A DNA stretch of 64,000 nucleotides from Persicaria tinctoria (taxonomy: Eukaryota; Streptophyta; Magnoliopsida; Caryophyllales; Polygonaceae). The position numbers and the translations under genes are program-made. The stretch is taken from the NCBI GenBank assembly GCA_037127255.1, contig JBANSL010000003.1, positions 45,257,314-45,321,313 of the forward strand, written 5' to 3'. Below the pieces are notes generated by a model. The model saw only the letters and a program-made list of their open reading frames with translations, was not told the DNA's origin and ran no database searches. Positions 1-11,100 of the stretch are shown one piece after another (the stretch's first letter is position 1; the number at the start of each line of letters is the position of its first letter).

Positions 1-1938
1 GTGAACGCTGGCAGGCAGCAAGGCATGGACGCTGCAGACCGGCGCGACGTCGAGACCTCCGGCGAGCAGCAAGCGGGAGCAGATTCCTTCTTTTGAATTA
101 GGAGGAAGAGGATGGCGGACGTGGCACATGTGGTCCCTTGGCCTCTTTGGATTGTGTTTTATAATAAACCGGGTTGGGATTAATTAGCGGGTTCGGTTCG
201 GTTCAGGTTATTCATTTATTATTTAACTAATTAGTGGTAATTAAAATATATATTATTATATTTTGGGAGAATTATAAGGGTTGATTTCTTAAATAAAAAT
301 GATCGGGATTTTAGGGGATTTGGAAATAATTTATAAAAGTGTTAAATAAATGGTATTTCAAATATCGTGTAATACTATTTGAGATTTAAAATATATTATT
401 GGGACTTAAAGATTTGTAAAGATTTTGGAAACAGATTTTAAGGTTGGAAAGTAATTTAATAAATAAATTTAAAAGGGAATTTGGCGAGTATTTTCAATGG
501 TCGGAATACTTAACTATTTAACTGGGATTTGATACGGTTTTGAAACTAAATTGGGAATAAGACTTATTCGATGACTAACTAGCATGATAATATGATCGTT
601 TGACAAACAATATGATATGTATGACTAATAGCATGACTTGTGATGGATTAGTATATGATATTAAATGTTGGATAATTATGATGATCTAGTAGGATTTTAT
701 ATCGCACAAATTATGTCTTATGATTTTGATGAACCATTGAGGTATATGTGGAAATGATGTATATGAAAATGCGGAATTGGTTGAATGATTTATGGAAAAC
801 GATGTGGTCTTCTAGAGCGGTTGATGTGATAAAAGGACTTTCATAATATGTTACTTGTTCTATTGATTGAGGTGTGCTTGAGTGCTTAATAGTTGGATGT
901 AGACTTATGTATATTCCATTATGTACTAGGTGATACTCTGTGATTGTGACTACTATGTGCTGGATTCTTCTATTGCCGATCTGCTAGCCAGGTAAGTACC
1001 TCCGGGGCTTACTCAGTAACCAATACCTCCTGCCTGATGTGTCATATAGTATGTAGGTGTTGCATATTCATAAGAGCATTTACGAATGAGCATCCTTATT
1101 CTGTATGCGTTTGAATACAGAACGGCCGTTATCTGTGAGTCCTAGAGTCCTTGCTAGGGTCATAGGGCAGCCCAGCTTCATCGGGTGTTATCCTCCTCGA
1201 GTCATTTATATATATCAAGAGATACGAGATGGGCATGAGATATGATATGATGATGAGATATGATATGATGATGAGATTTGATATGATTATAGCATCGAAC
1301 TGGCCGGTCTCCACCTTGTCTGGAAGAGGGGTGGTGGTAAAAGAGGGATATACCGCTTGGTATTCTTTGTTAAGGCCTTCCTCAATATTCTGCACATATG
1401 AATTAGGAGCATGATAGTGTGGTTAATATTCCAGTACTGCATGAAGACATCCTTTATTCTAGGTATAGGCGTATTATATGTCCTTAGCGCGGTCAGAGGA
1501 CCCGCGGGCGGACTCTTAGCCTGACTTGGTGGTATAGTTTCAGGTACCCGATACGCTGCTTGATTTGTGCTGTTATGACGGGGTCTATTCTTATGGCGGA
1601 GAGTGAGTGTTTGAAACCTGACTTCACCAGATTCATGCTTTTTGGATTTCTCCCTAATTGTACTCTGTTTTGACCCGGCTCTGCCGTGGCACTGGTTGTG
1701 TCATTTTCAGAACATATGCCCTTTGCATGATAAATGATTTTCCGCGTTGTAGACTAGGACAGGTACAAGGGTTTACCCCGGGGTCTCCAACGGACCTTTC
1801 GGATTTGGGTGCGAAATCCCACTTAAAATTGCACATCTTCGATTTCCAACCTTCAACCTGTACTCGGGGCGCAAGATCCTAACGAGGGGTTTCATCCCTC
1901 GAAACGTAACCCGGGAATCATAATCCCGGGCCGTTACA
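1..1938 (+). repeat. LARD-1 copy A, 5' LTR (left end outside window)
   Basis: This is the right-hand part of a long terminal repeat. It ends in CCGTTACA and is followed five bases later by a tRNA-Met type primer site. Positions 1-1340 match 12991-14136 in the 3' LTR of the same element apart from indels, and the whole segment matches the LTRs ending at 40039 and 57243. It holds no gene. Conserved points are an AG|GTAAGT donor-like site at 990-997, an acceptor-like TTTCAG ending at 1543, a short AT-rich tandem repeat (1227-1287, units like GATATGATATGATGAT), and two small hairpins in the last 60 bases. Short ORFs here are not conserved and are not called. Confidence 0.9.
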
Positions 1939-1942
1939 AAGG

Positions 1943-1959
1943 TGGTATCAGATCTGAGG
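1943..1959 (+). other. Primer binding site, tRNA-Met type (LARD-1 copy A)
   Basis: TGGTATCAGATCTGAGG lies four bases after the 5' LTR. It matches the usual plant initiator tRNA-Met primer site TGGTATCAGAGC with one change. The same site without the change occurs in copies B and C. Confidence 0.85.
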
Positions 1960-2184
1960 TTTCGTAATCCGAGTACAATAGGTTAAAGAGGTTTTGAAAA
2001 TCGCCCAACATTTTCAAATGGTTTTGGAAAATATTTTATAAAGGGCAAAATGAATTTAATTGGATTTAAAACCTAAAATGAATAAAGGGGAAATAATCTC
2101 GTGGGTAGAGACCCAAGCGGTAGACTTCCCTTATGGATTTAGAATTCGGGGAACGGTAGACAAAATACTAGCTTTTATTTACAG

Positions 2185-2289
2185 ATGGGCCTAGAAGACT
2201 CCAAGGAACACCACGGAGGTTGGAGTGTTGAGTTAGGAGGCCGTGAGGTTTTGCCCCTCCGGTTAGTCGTCCCTCGAAGGACGGCATAG
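2185..2289 (+). CDS. Small sense ORF after the PBS (LARD-1), shortened here
   Basis: An ATG about 245 bases after the LTR opens a frame beginning MGLEDSKEHH. In copy C the frame is 74 codons, and in copy B both equivalent positions keep 74 codons. In this copy a frame change after GGREVL leads to an early stop at codon 35. It lies where the first ORF of an LTR element would start, but it shows no known gag motif. It may be a remnant of a lost gag start or chance conservation of a young family. Confidence 0.25.
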   Translation: MGLEDSKEHHGGWSVELGGREVLPLRLVVPRRTA

Positions 2290-3337
2290 ATCGTCTCTAT
2301 GCGTACATTTATATATGTACATATATTCAATTGGACCCGAGGGCGATCCTCCTCGAAGAGGATCATATTAATCTTGTTGATTGCTTTCGTGTTGAGTGTT
2401 ATTGTGCGTAGGATAGCGAACTAATCGATATGCCTTGACTTGAATCACGTGTTGAATACCGTGCAAACGGGATAGTGGGAGAAAACCTTGTTCTTATGTA
2501 ATCGGAATTCCTGTTTTGTCGAAATAGCCCTTTCATAATTCAAACCCCCTGATGGTTCTGACTCTGTCAACCGCCCCACCAAAACATCTAGGCATGTTAG
2601 CAAGGGTCGAGAAGCATCCGCTCCCCTGTTTAGAGTCTTATTTCGTATCCCACCATCGATGCTTCTATCGAGTCTCGTACCTGTGATTGGGGACTTCCAC
2701 GGGGAATTTGGGTCGGTCAACTAAATACCTTCGGAAATCGTGTCAGGTTTGAGGGTTACCTGAGTGTGTTAGTGGGAGTGAGGATTTAAATCGTTTCGAG
2801 ATAGAAGTGAGTTGTCTTATGGAGTCATCCATTTCGATCATCGTAATGGCCAACCATGTCTTCTTGTCACAAGAGTCTAAACACGAATTCTGCCATCTTC
2901 TCTCGAAAACGGCGTGAATGTCCTTGTGTCCAGCGAGTCATACTAGCGTCCCACGGGGAAACTGGGTGGTGAGTCGGTGATTGCCCTTAGAGAATTCTGT
3001 CAAGTTATAATGATAGTCTCCTTGTGATTTCATGAACTTGTATATTGGTATAATTCAGCATGAATTGTCTGGTACCTTGTATGGTTGCACTTATGAGTAG
3101 ATGTATGTGTCATATGTATTGAATCCCCAAGATTACCGTCTCCCTATGAACTAGGTCCATGATAGTGTGCTCAACTCTCGTTGTATGTTAAAACGTGAAT
3201 TGGATGACTTAGCATGCCAGATGAACCTCATTGGACCTCATGATTGTGTACATGTTTAATAAGTATTGCTAGTATCATGTAGGATATATACCTCCCAGTT
3301 ATAAACCCTTATATGATTGTGTGACGTCTTAGTTTTA

Positions 3338-4097
3338 CTATGTGAATATGGATGTAGGTGATGAGATAGTTGCTATACCAACCCTGCATGAACTGACCAT
3401 ACCCTTAGCATGATTTTTAGGGTGCATCTTAGCATGCTTGCCTAAATCTCGCAATATTATGACTTGCTTATGTGTGTATCTAAATTGAGTGATAAGTCGT
3501 GCATATGATATCATGTGATGTTTGCTAGGTCTTGCATAACTTATGCCGTATATGTCCCATGTCAGTCTGTGCATACATGTTCCTAGTCTCTCAAGCAGGA
3601 TTGGTGAATGAAATGATAGGTTGCTAGCTTGTTCTCCACACACATAAAGATGATTATATGAACATGTTATGAATGCATAAATCGATATCCCTTGAGATAG
3701 GTGCATACTAGTGTGAAATAATGTGATGATATCTCTTGATTTTTATGTGCTTGCGTAGTTGCGTGCCACAATTATAAGGGCATCGTTGTAACTCTCGGGT
3801 TAGGATCTTCTCCTTGGTCTCGTCATCCCTAGTCCTGGTCCATGTCTGAACTCTTAAGGAAGTTATGTCGTCCGCCCTTGTCTCTCCCCTATCTCCGTAA
3901 CTTATAACCCTTGCAATCCTTCGATGAGCGCCGACATGCAAGAAAGGACCGACGACCAAGTGGCACCACAGCAGCGCAACGGAAGTGTGATGGGTCCATG
4001 ACCCATAGACCACGGGACTGACGTCGCTAGAAGTATACAAAGGACGAACACATTTGAAAGATGGTAGTCGCGTACGTGATTCTCTTAGATGACTCAA
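3338..4097 (-). other. Pair of antisense ORFs conserved among LARD-1 copies (copy A)
   Basis: Two adjacent frames run opposite to the element: 3338-3706 (122 codons, starting MHLSQGISIY) and 3708-4097 (129 codons, containing LRVQTWTRTRDDETKEK and ELQRCPYNCGTQ). Both stay open at the matching places in copy B (27875-28368, + strand of the window) and copy C (41526-42042). I recognise no domain. The upstream frame has many charged residues and a CPYNCGT segment. Differences between copies include many amino acid changes, so coding function is unproven. Confidence 0.3.
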
Positions 4098-7000
4098 GGA
4101 AGGACGTTCTTAATTCAAAATGTGGATTCTTCTCTACTAATCGGAATTGATGTTTTGTGATAGGCCTAGAATTGGCATAATTGAATGTGTGATGACGGAT
4201 GTGCTGAATTGGTAGCAATGATTGTCTGACTAACTTGTTTCTATGATAATGTGCCTTGGTGCTTGGTATACTGACTTGCGGGTGAGTAGGTTATGGGTTA
4301 TATGTATGGGAGTGCTTTCTTCTTAAGCTTGAGTCGTGAGATTCTTCAGTGAGACGAGTTGGAAAGTGGCAGGTGGATTAAGGTATTCGGATTGGGTCTT
4401 TGGTCGTGTGAGATGGGGTGCAAAAAGGATGCGTTAGCTTGGGTAGAGCCGAGTGAGTTGGGATGTGTGAAAGATAGTGGTCTGTGAGTATAGATGAGCT
4501 TCCAAGTAGGTCTTAGGTGGGGAGTGGGGCTAGTATGTTGAGATTTTGAGGGAGATGTCCTAGTGAGAAGTGGTAGTCTAGGCAGGCAGTGTGTGCGAGT
4601 AGTATAAGAGAGTGGTTGACTGAGGCCTGGACTAGTTTCATTAGGGTGATCTTGAGAATGGGTGTGGGTAGAGGTGGTTCTAGAGGTGGATAGTTCTAGA
4701 TGTGGATGGGCAAGCTAGGAGTTGATCGAGGGATTCTTGAGGGAAGGTGTTATGAGACGGATTGGTGTGCTAAGGAAGGTGTCTAGATAGTCTATGAGCG
4801 GAACGTGGGCGGTGACAAGGATGATCAATTAAGGAATGTCTGAGGAATCGTATAATTTGGGACTAGGTGATGGGTGCTAAGAGTGGGGGCAATTTCGGTA
4901 AGAGATGAGGTTGAGGAATTTCCTAGGAAAAGTAGTATGAGGTTGCTTGGGAAATTATCGATCGGGGATATTAGGTTGTTCATATCAGGGTTGTTCGTGT
5001 GATGAGTATTTGGGGGTTGTTTAGATAGGATTGGTAATGGTTGGGGAATTTATGAGTGAAGGATCTCTAGATGCGTTGTTGGAGGATTTTGGCATAGGGA
5101 ATGAATCGAGATTTATGAGTGGAGGTCATTGTGGCTATTGAGGTAATTGAGGACGTGAGATGAATCTTCGAGGAAAGGCGGGTAGCTATGCAATGATGTG
5201 GTTGAGATTCCTAGTAAGACTGTGGGCTTAAGGTTGAGATAGAGAGATTATGCGCATGAATTTGGGAACTAGGCAAAGCAGAAGGTATTGAGGACGCTAG
5301 AGAGATTTTTGAAGGTTGGTGAAGTTGCGGTGCTTAGGAAATTCAGACGAGGGTGTCATAGGAATTCGGTGAAAATGATGATCGGTACATAAGAGTTTAA
5401 GTGGTAGAGATTTCAAAGTTTAAGGAAGCGTGATCTGAGGCAATTTGGGGAAACATGCGGAGTTGAGGGAACTAGTCTAGGTACAGTATGCCGGGAAGAG
5501 GATCTAGAGTGGGTTGGCTTGATGGTCATGGTGATTCGTGGTTGCGAGTACCACTAGTTGAGTTCTGCATTAGAATTGGTCGGGAGTGTCAGGTGTGAGA
5601 TGGTCAACATGAGTTGGGTCCTTAGAGGTGGATGGTTAGTGGCGTGGGGAGTATGATTAAGTTAGCAAGGTGATTCGCGATGTCTCTTTAGGAGATGATA
5701 GTCGAGTGAAAGGTAAGACTTGAGGTCGGGATGTCGAATTGGATTGGCCCTTAGATGGCTTGTTGGCATAGGAGTTGGGATACCTTGTAGTTGGTTTGGG
5801 TATTCGACCTTGATTGCGAATAGTTATGAGGCTAGAAATGTTGTATGTGAGCAGGATATAATGGTGCCTAGAACTGGTAGTGGATTGAGTTGATAGACCT
5901 CGGTGAAGTTGATCTTAGTGCAATGGATGATTAGTAGTGGTCGTGTCTCGTCATGATTTGTAGTGTAAGACAAATTCTCCTGAGATAGTGATCTTTGTGC
6001 GAATTCTATGTTATAGACGATGTTGATTCTCTGATGTGTTGCCGTTGGCAATAGAGAACTGTAGTACTAACATAGTTATCCCTGAACTCGATGGAATGCT
6101 ACTGTACGGAAGCAGTTGTTTGTCTCTAATTCGATGACGCTTGGTAGTTAGAATGAATATGATGTACTTATCTGATTGATATAAAGTGCTTATATGATTG
6201 ATATGGTGTGTAACTTTCGTGTGATGATGTGATAAATTCTACCATATATGATACGATGCTAGATATGCTATGCTATGTGGCTATTCTTGAGGTGATTATG
6301 TTATGCTATTAAACGTGAGGTGCTATTGTTGTTCGATATATATACATGTTGCTTGATGATGGAAATGATAGAAATTGAACTGTTGAACCTTGATAATGTC
6401 TTAGAACCTAGGAAGAGAATATGGGATTAACCTTTAGAAGTGGATGGTAGGATGAATGGAGATGTTAGGTGTAATGGGTAAAATCTGCACCATAATTGTC
6501 GAAGGAGATTGTGAGTTGATGAAGATCCGAATCCCATCGGAATCCTGCAATTCAAGAACAAACGAGGTCGGGGCGGGGCTCATCTCCCCTGGAGGACCCT
6601 CCGACGCTCAAGTCAGTCATTGTCCGTCCTCAATATGAATTTTCTCCTCATATTTATACTAGTCGAGTATTAAATAAAAGAAACGGTTACGATATTAAAT
6701 ATAAGAAACCGTTACCGTATTTAATTTGGTCAACGCTCTTAATGCACGAAACTGTTATCGTAATCAATAGGCGAAACGGTAGAATCAATGCCGTGTTGAA
6801 TACTCGAATTCATTGGTTATGATATTGGTAAAAGACCAGAACGCCCTTTTTCTATGATGACGGGATTTTCCCTATCTCATTAGGAATGCTTTTGACTAAT
6901 GCCGAACTTGAAGTTTTGAACGATGTTTTAAAGAGGACGTTGTGATGTATTGAGTTATGATATGACCGAGGAGTCGGAGTAAGGATGTTGTAGGGGCCCA

Positions 7001-7180
7001 TATCACATTCTTGCTACGGTCTATTGGGGATATTATGATCATGACAACGGTACTGTGAGGATCTCATAGGGGCACTTATGAGATACTTATGGAATCAATG
7101 ACATGATCCTTAGACTCACCAATTTCAAACTTCATCTCCTATTTGAAAAAGACTTTAGTCTCGGGGACCAGACTTGTTTT

Positions 7181-7193
7181 TAGAGGTGGATAA
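7181..7193 (+). other. Polypurine tract (LARD-1 copy A)
   Basis: TAGAGGTGGATAA abuts the TGTAAAG start of the 3' LTR. The same purine-rich block sits at the same place in copies B (reverse, 24890-24902) and C (54171-54182). Confidence 0.7.
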
Positions 7194-7928
7194 TGTAAAG
7201 GCTCGGATTTTCAATTCTAATTTTTTTCGGAAAAAGGAAATTAAAAATGAATTTAAATCGAATTAAAATCTCGTTTAGAGGATTCCGACTGTAATATAAA
7301 ATTTGACGAACGATTTTCATTCTTTTACCTAGAAAATTGAAAATAAATATTCAGATGGCGATATCCTTTTTGATTTTATAAATCTAATTGATCGAGAAAG
7401 CGAGCGTCGAGAACTAACATTCGAAAACTAATTTTGGGATTCAAAATTCACGTATTCGAGATTTATTTCTGGGTATTGATTAACCAATGTCACACTCAAC
7501 CTCACACCCACTCCCTCCCCATACCCTGCAACCCGAACCCATCCCTCTTCGGTTCACCTGCCCACCTTCACATCGTCCTCCTCTTCATCTGACTTCACCA
7601 TTTCCACTCCCTTCTTCTTCACTAACTCCTGCCCACCATCCCCGCAACTCGTTCTTCATCCCCCGTCCGTCAAATAACAGCAGCAGCAGTGCCGCCCCAA
7701 GCGCTGCCGCCAACAGCTCCAAACGCCCACCTCGCCTCCCTTCTTTCGAGTTCAAGCCAGTCCGAGTCTCCCAGCTATACGAATTCGACGAAGCCCAAAG
7801 TAGGAAAAGGAAGCTCCATCGTCGCCGATCACCACCACCGTTTGCCTCTGGTTGTCGGAGCCGCAACCCGCAACCCCCATCACTTCTCCCCTGTTTGAGT
7901 GCAAGCCGCGCTCCGGTAAGTGTTTCTC

Positions 7929-8095
7929 TGTTAGAGTACATATTTACAGTATCTTGTATATTCCCTTGTTAGGATTCTTATATGATTTGGTGTGTAAAAG
8001 GATAGACCCAAATCTTTACTCTCCTTGTATTATTTATATCAATTCCTAATGAGAAGAAAGATACAAGCTTCAAACATCAGTCTTAAACGTTTACA
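7929..8095 (+). repeat. Copia 5' LTR
   Basis: The repeat is 167 bp, begins TGTTAGAGTACA and ends AACGTTTACA. It matches 12416-12582 at every position I compared. Confidence 0.95.
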
Positions 8096-8105
8096 TGGTA
8101 TCAGC
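8096..8105 (+). other. Primer binding site, tRNA-Met type (copia)
   Basis: TGGTATCAGC starts directly after the 5' LTR and matches the start of the initiator tRNA-Met site used by most copia elements. Confidence 0.8.
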
Positions 8106-8160
8106 CTAAACACGATCCTCCCGATCATCAATTGCTTCCAACCCTACCTCTCCTACATAA

Positions 8161-11100
8161 CTCCTCTTCTCTGCCTCATCCGATGGAACCACCCATGCGT
8201 TTCATCTTCCCAACTTTGCCATCCGTCTTGATCGGAGTAACCACCCATGCGTTTCATTCCTTACACCAACGACGCCTCCTCCAGCCACCATCACCGCCCC
8301 TGCCACCACGCCTCCCGCTACCCCGCTGACGCCGGAATCGGCTCTTGATGCCTTCATCGGAGAGTCTGTCCCTGCTGCTCCTGCCACCGTTCCCAATCCG
8401 GCTTACCATGCCTGGGTTCGCAAGGATAGGCTCGTTCTGCTCTGGATCCGATCGACTCTCACTACACCCCTTCTTGGTCACGTTGCCAGGGCCACCACTG
8501 CTGCTGAAGCATGGCGGATCTTGGCTCAGATGTTCCATGCCCAATCAAGCGCTCGCCAGATGCACCTCCGCCATCAACTCCAAACCCTCACCAAAGGCTC
8601 CATGTCCATTCTCGAGTACGTCGAGAAGAAACGAGCCATCGCTGATGAACTTGCGGAGTGCCTGTGCATTGTTTCCGACACAGATCTCATCTCTTATATT
8701 TTGTTCGGCTTAGGGTCTCAGTTTGCGTCTTTCCGCTCAGCCCTTGCCCTCAAATCCGAAGCCGTCTCCTCTGAGCAACTTCTCGGCTATCTTCTGTAGG
8801 AGGAGCAGAGTCTCGCTGAAGATTCAAAGCTTCTCTCCGATGGCAATCAACTGTCAGCCAACTTTGCTGCGTCTGGAAGGGGTTGTGGTCGTGGTCGCGG
8901 CAGATCCTCCTCTGATCGTCAACAGAGCCCCGCTGCTGGCTCCGGCTCTTCTGATGTTGATCGGTCCTCTCGCCCTACTTGCCAGATTTGCGGCAAAACT
9001 GGGCATGAGGCTTTCAATTGCTTTGGTCGTCTCAATCTCACCGAATACCCGGTCACCAATCGTCATGCTGCGACGGCTCTCAATCGTCCTGATTCGGCTC
9101 CATCCTCCAACCGGTCGGCCTATTCAGTCAGCTGACAAACGGAACTTGCAGACCCTTGGGTGGTTGACCCTAGCGCCAATGCCCATGTCACCGGTGATCT
9201 CTCCGGCCTGCAATCTCACACACCCTATGGTGGTACCAATAACTTAGTTGTCAGGAATGGTATGTCTCTCCCCATTTCTCATTTTGGTAGCTCTATTCTA
9301 TCTACTAAGCGTGATGCCTCTTTCCCTTTACACCTCCCCAATATTTTATGTGTGCCTGCTATATCCAAAAACTTGCTCAGTGTGTCTCAATTGACAAAAG
9401 ATAACCCTGTTTATCTAGAATTTCACAAAGATGCTTGTTTTGTTAAGACTCTGCAGGGCCGAGTGCTTCTAAGAGGAATCGTTGAAGGTGGCCTCTACCG
9501 TCTTCCCCGCTCCATCCAGTCCGGTCAGTCATGTCAAAGTCCATCAGTTGCCTTTGTGGGTGAGTGTGCTTCCCTTGATTGTTGGCATCACCGTCTTGCC
9601 CACCCTCATGAGTCCGTCTTGCGTCGTCTCCTTTCCGGCCATCGCCTTCCTGTGTCATCGAATAAACTAAGCACCGTTTGTGGTGCCTGTCAGCTTGGCA
9701 AGAGTCATCGTGTTCACCTCCTTGCTCATACGGTTACAACAGCCAAACCCTTTGATCTTGTCCATTCTGATGTATGGGGTCCCTCCCCTATCTTGTCTAC
9801 CAATGGAAACACATATTATATAAGTTTTATTGATGATTATTAGAAATTTATTTGGATCTATTTCATCTCTACCAAGTCTCAGGTTTACTCCATTTTTGAG
9901 TTATTTCTGAAACTTATTCAAACACAATTTTCTACCACTGTCAAAGCCTTCCAAACAGATGGAGGTGGTGAGTACCGGAATGTCTCCACCTTGCTCCGCA
10001 CCCTTGGCATCAATCATCTCGTCTCCTGCCCATACACACCCCAACAAAATGGTTCTTCTGAACGTCAGAATCGGGTAATCCTCGAAAAAGGCCTAGCTCT
10101 TCTAGCCCATGCGTGTCTCCCTCAGCAGTTTTAGGAGCAAGCCGTTCACACCTCTGTGTATCTCTCCAACTGAACAATCACACCAAACCTGGATCACAAG
10201 TCCCCCTTTCAACTCCTGTATAATAAAACTCCTGACTACACCTTCCTGAAGTCCTTTGGGTGTCGTTGCTACCCCTTTTTGTGACCATACAATCGGTCTA
10301 AACTGGAGTTCCGGTCATTACCTTGTCTCTTCTTGGTGTACAGTTCGAAACACAAGGGATATTTGTGCTATCATGTCCCCACACGACGATGTTACATCTC
10401 CCGTTCGGTTGTCTTTGATGAGACCCTTTTCCCTTACATCTCGGACTCTTCCCCTGCAGTGTCCGATCCCCCATCACCTTCCATTCCTCTTCAGTTACTG
10501 CAGCAGGCCTCCTCTGTCGCCCCATCAGATTTGACGCCTCCTCAGCCCCCTCCCTCCACCGTGTCTCCGTCTCCAGCTCCCTCCCAACCTGTCACCCCTC
10601 ACGCCTCTCCGCCGCCTTCTCCTGCGTCTCCTTCTCCGGTTCCTTCACCGCACTCGGAGGTCCCAAGCTCTGCAGCATCAGACAACAGTGACAGCATCCC
10701 GTCATCACCCTCCCCCTCCCCTGCCCCGTCCCCTGGGCCGCCGGCTCCGTCTTGGTTCCGGCAATCTGAAGTCTCGGTTCATCCAATGGCCACTCGAGCT
10801 GCCACAAATTCCCTCAAACCCAAGTCCTTCTACTCCACTAAACACCCTCTCCCCACTGCCTTCACGACTACCATAGAACCCAAATTTTATCATCAAGCCG
10901 CTAAAAGCCCTCCTTGGCAACATGCTATGCAGTTAGAATATGACGCTTTAATGAAAAATGGGACCTGGGACTTAGTTCCTCGGCCTCCTAGTGCTAACGT
11001 TGTTGGTTGTAGGTGGTTTTACAGGGTTAAGCAGAAGTCTGACGACTCTATTGATCGATACAAGGCTCGCCTGGTTGCCAAAGGTTTCAATCAGGAAGCG

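Larger units (their letters stand above)
1939..7193 (+). mobile_element. LARD-1 copy A, internal domain without pol genes
   Basis: This 5.25-kb domain lies between PBS and PPT and has no gag, protease, RT or integrase reading frame on either strand, even when frames are read through stops. It is clearly the same sequence as 24890-29870 (reverse) and 40040-42911 plus 52315-54182 (forward). It is therefore a conserved family feature and not one decayed copy. This fits the large retrotransposon derivative (LARD) class, which moves using proteins from another element. Several T/AGAGGTGGATGG stretches resembling the element's own PPT are spread through the right half. By PBS and LTR style a gypsy chromovirus partner is plausible, but this is inference. 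Confidence 0.85.

Noticed and set aside
7487..7972. 161-codon proline/serine-rich frame
   Set aside because: It lies in the TC-rich part of a LARD-1 LTR. The matching part of other LTR copies does not keep the frame, and its end runs into the copia LTR.
8187..8257. Repeated AACCACCCATGCGTTTCAT (8187 and 8239) as a duplication that shifted the copia gag start
   Set aside because: Removing the 52-base unit does not restore an ATG in the gag frame, so it does not explain the missing start.
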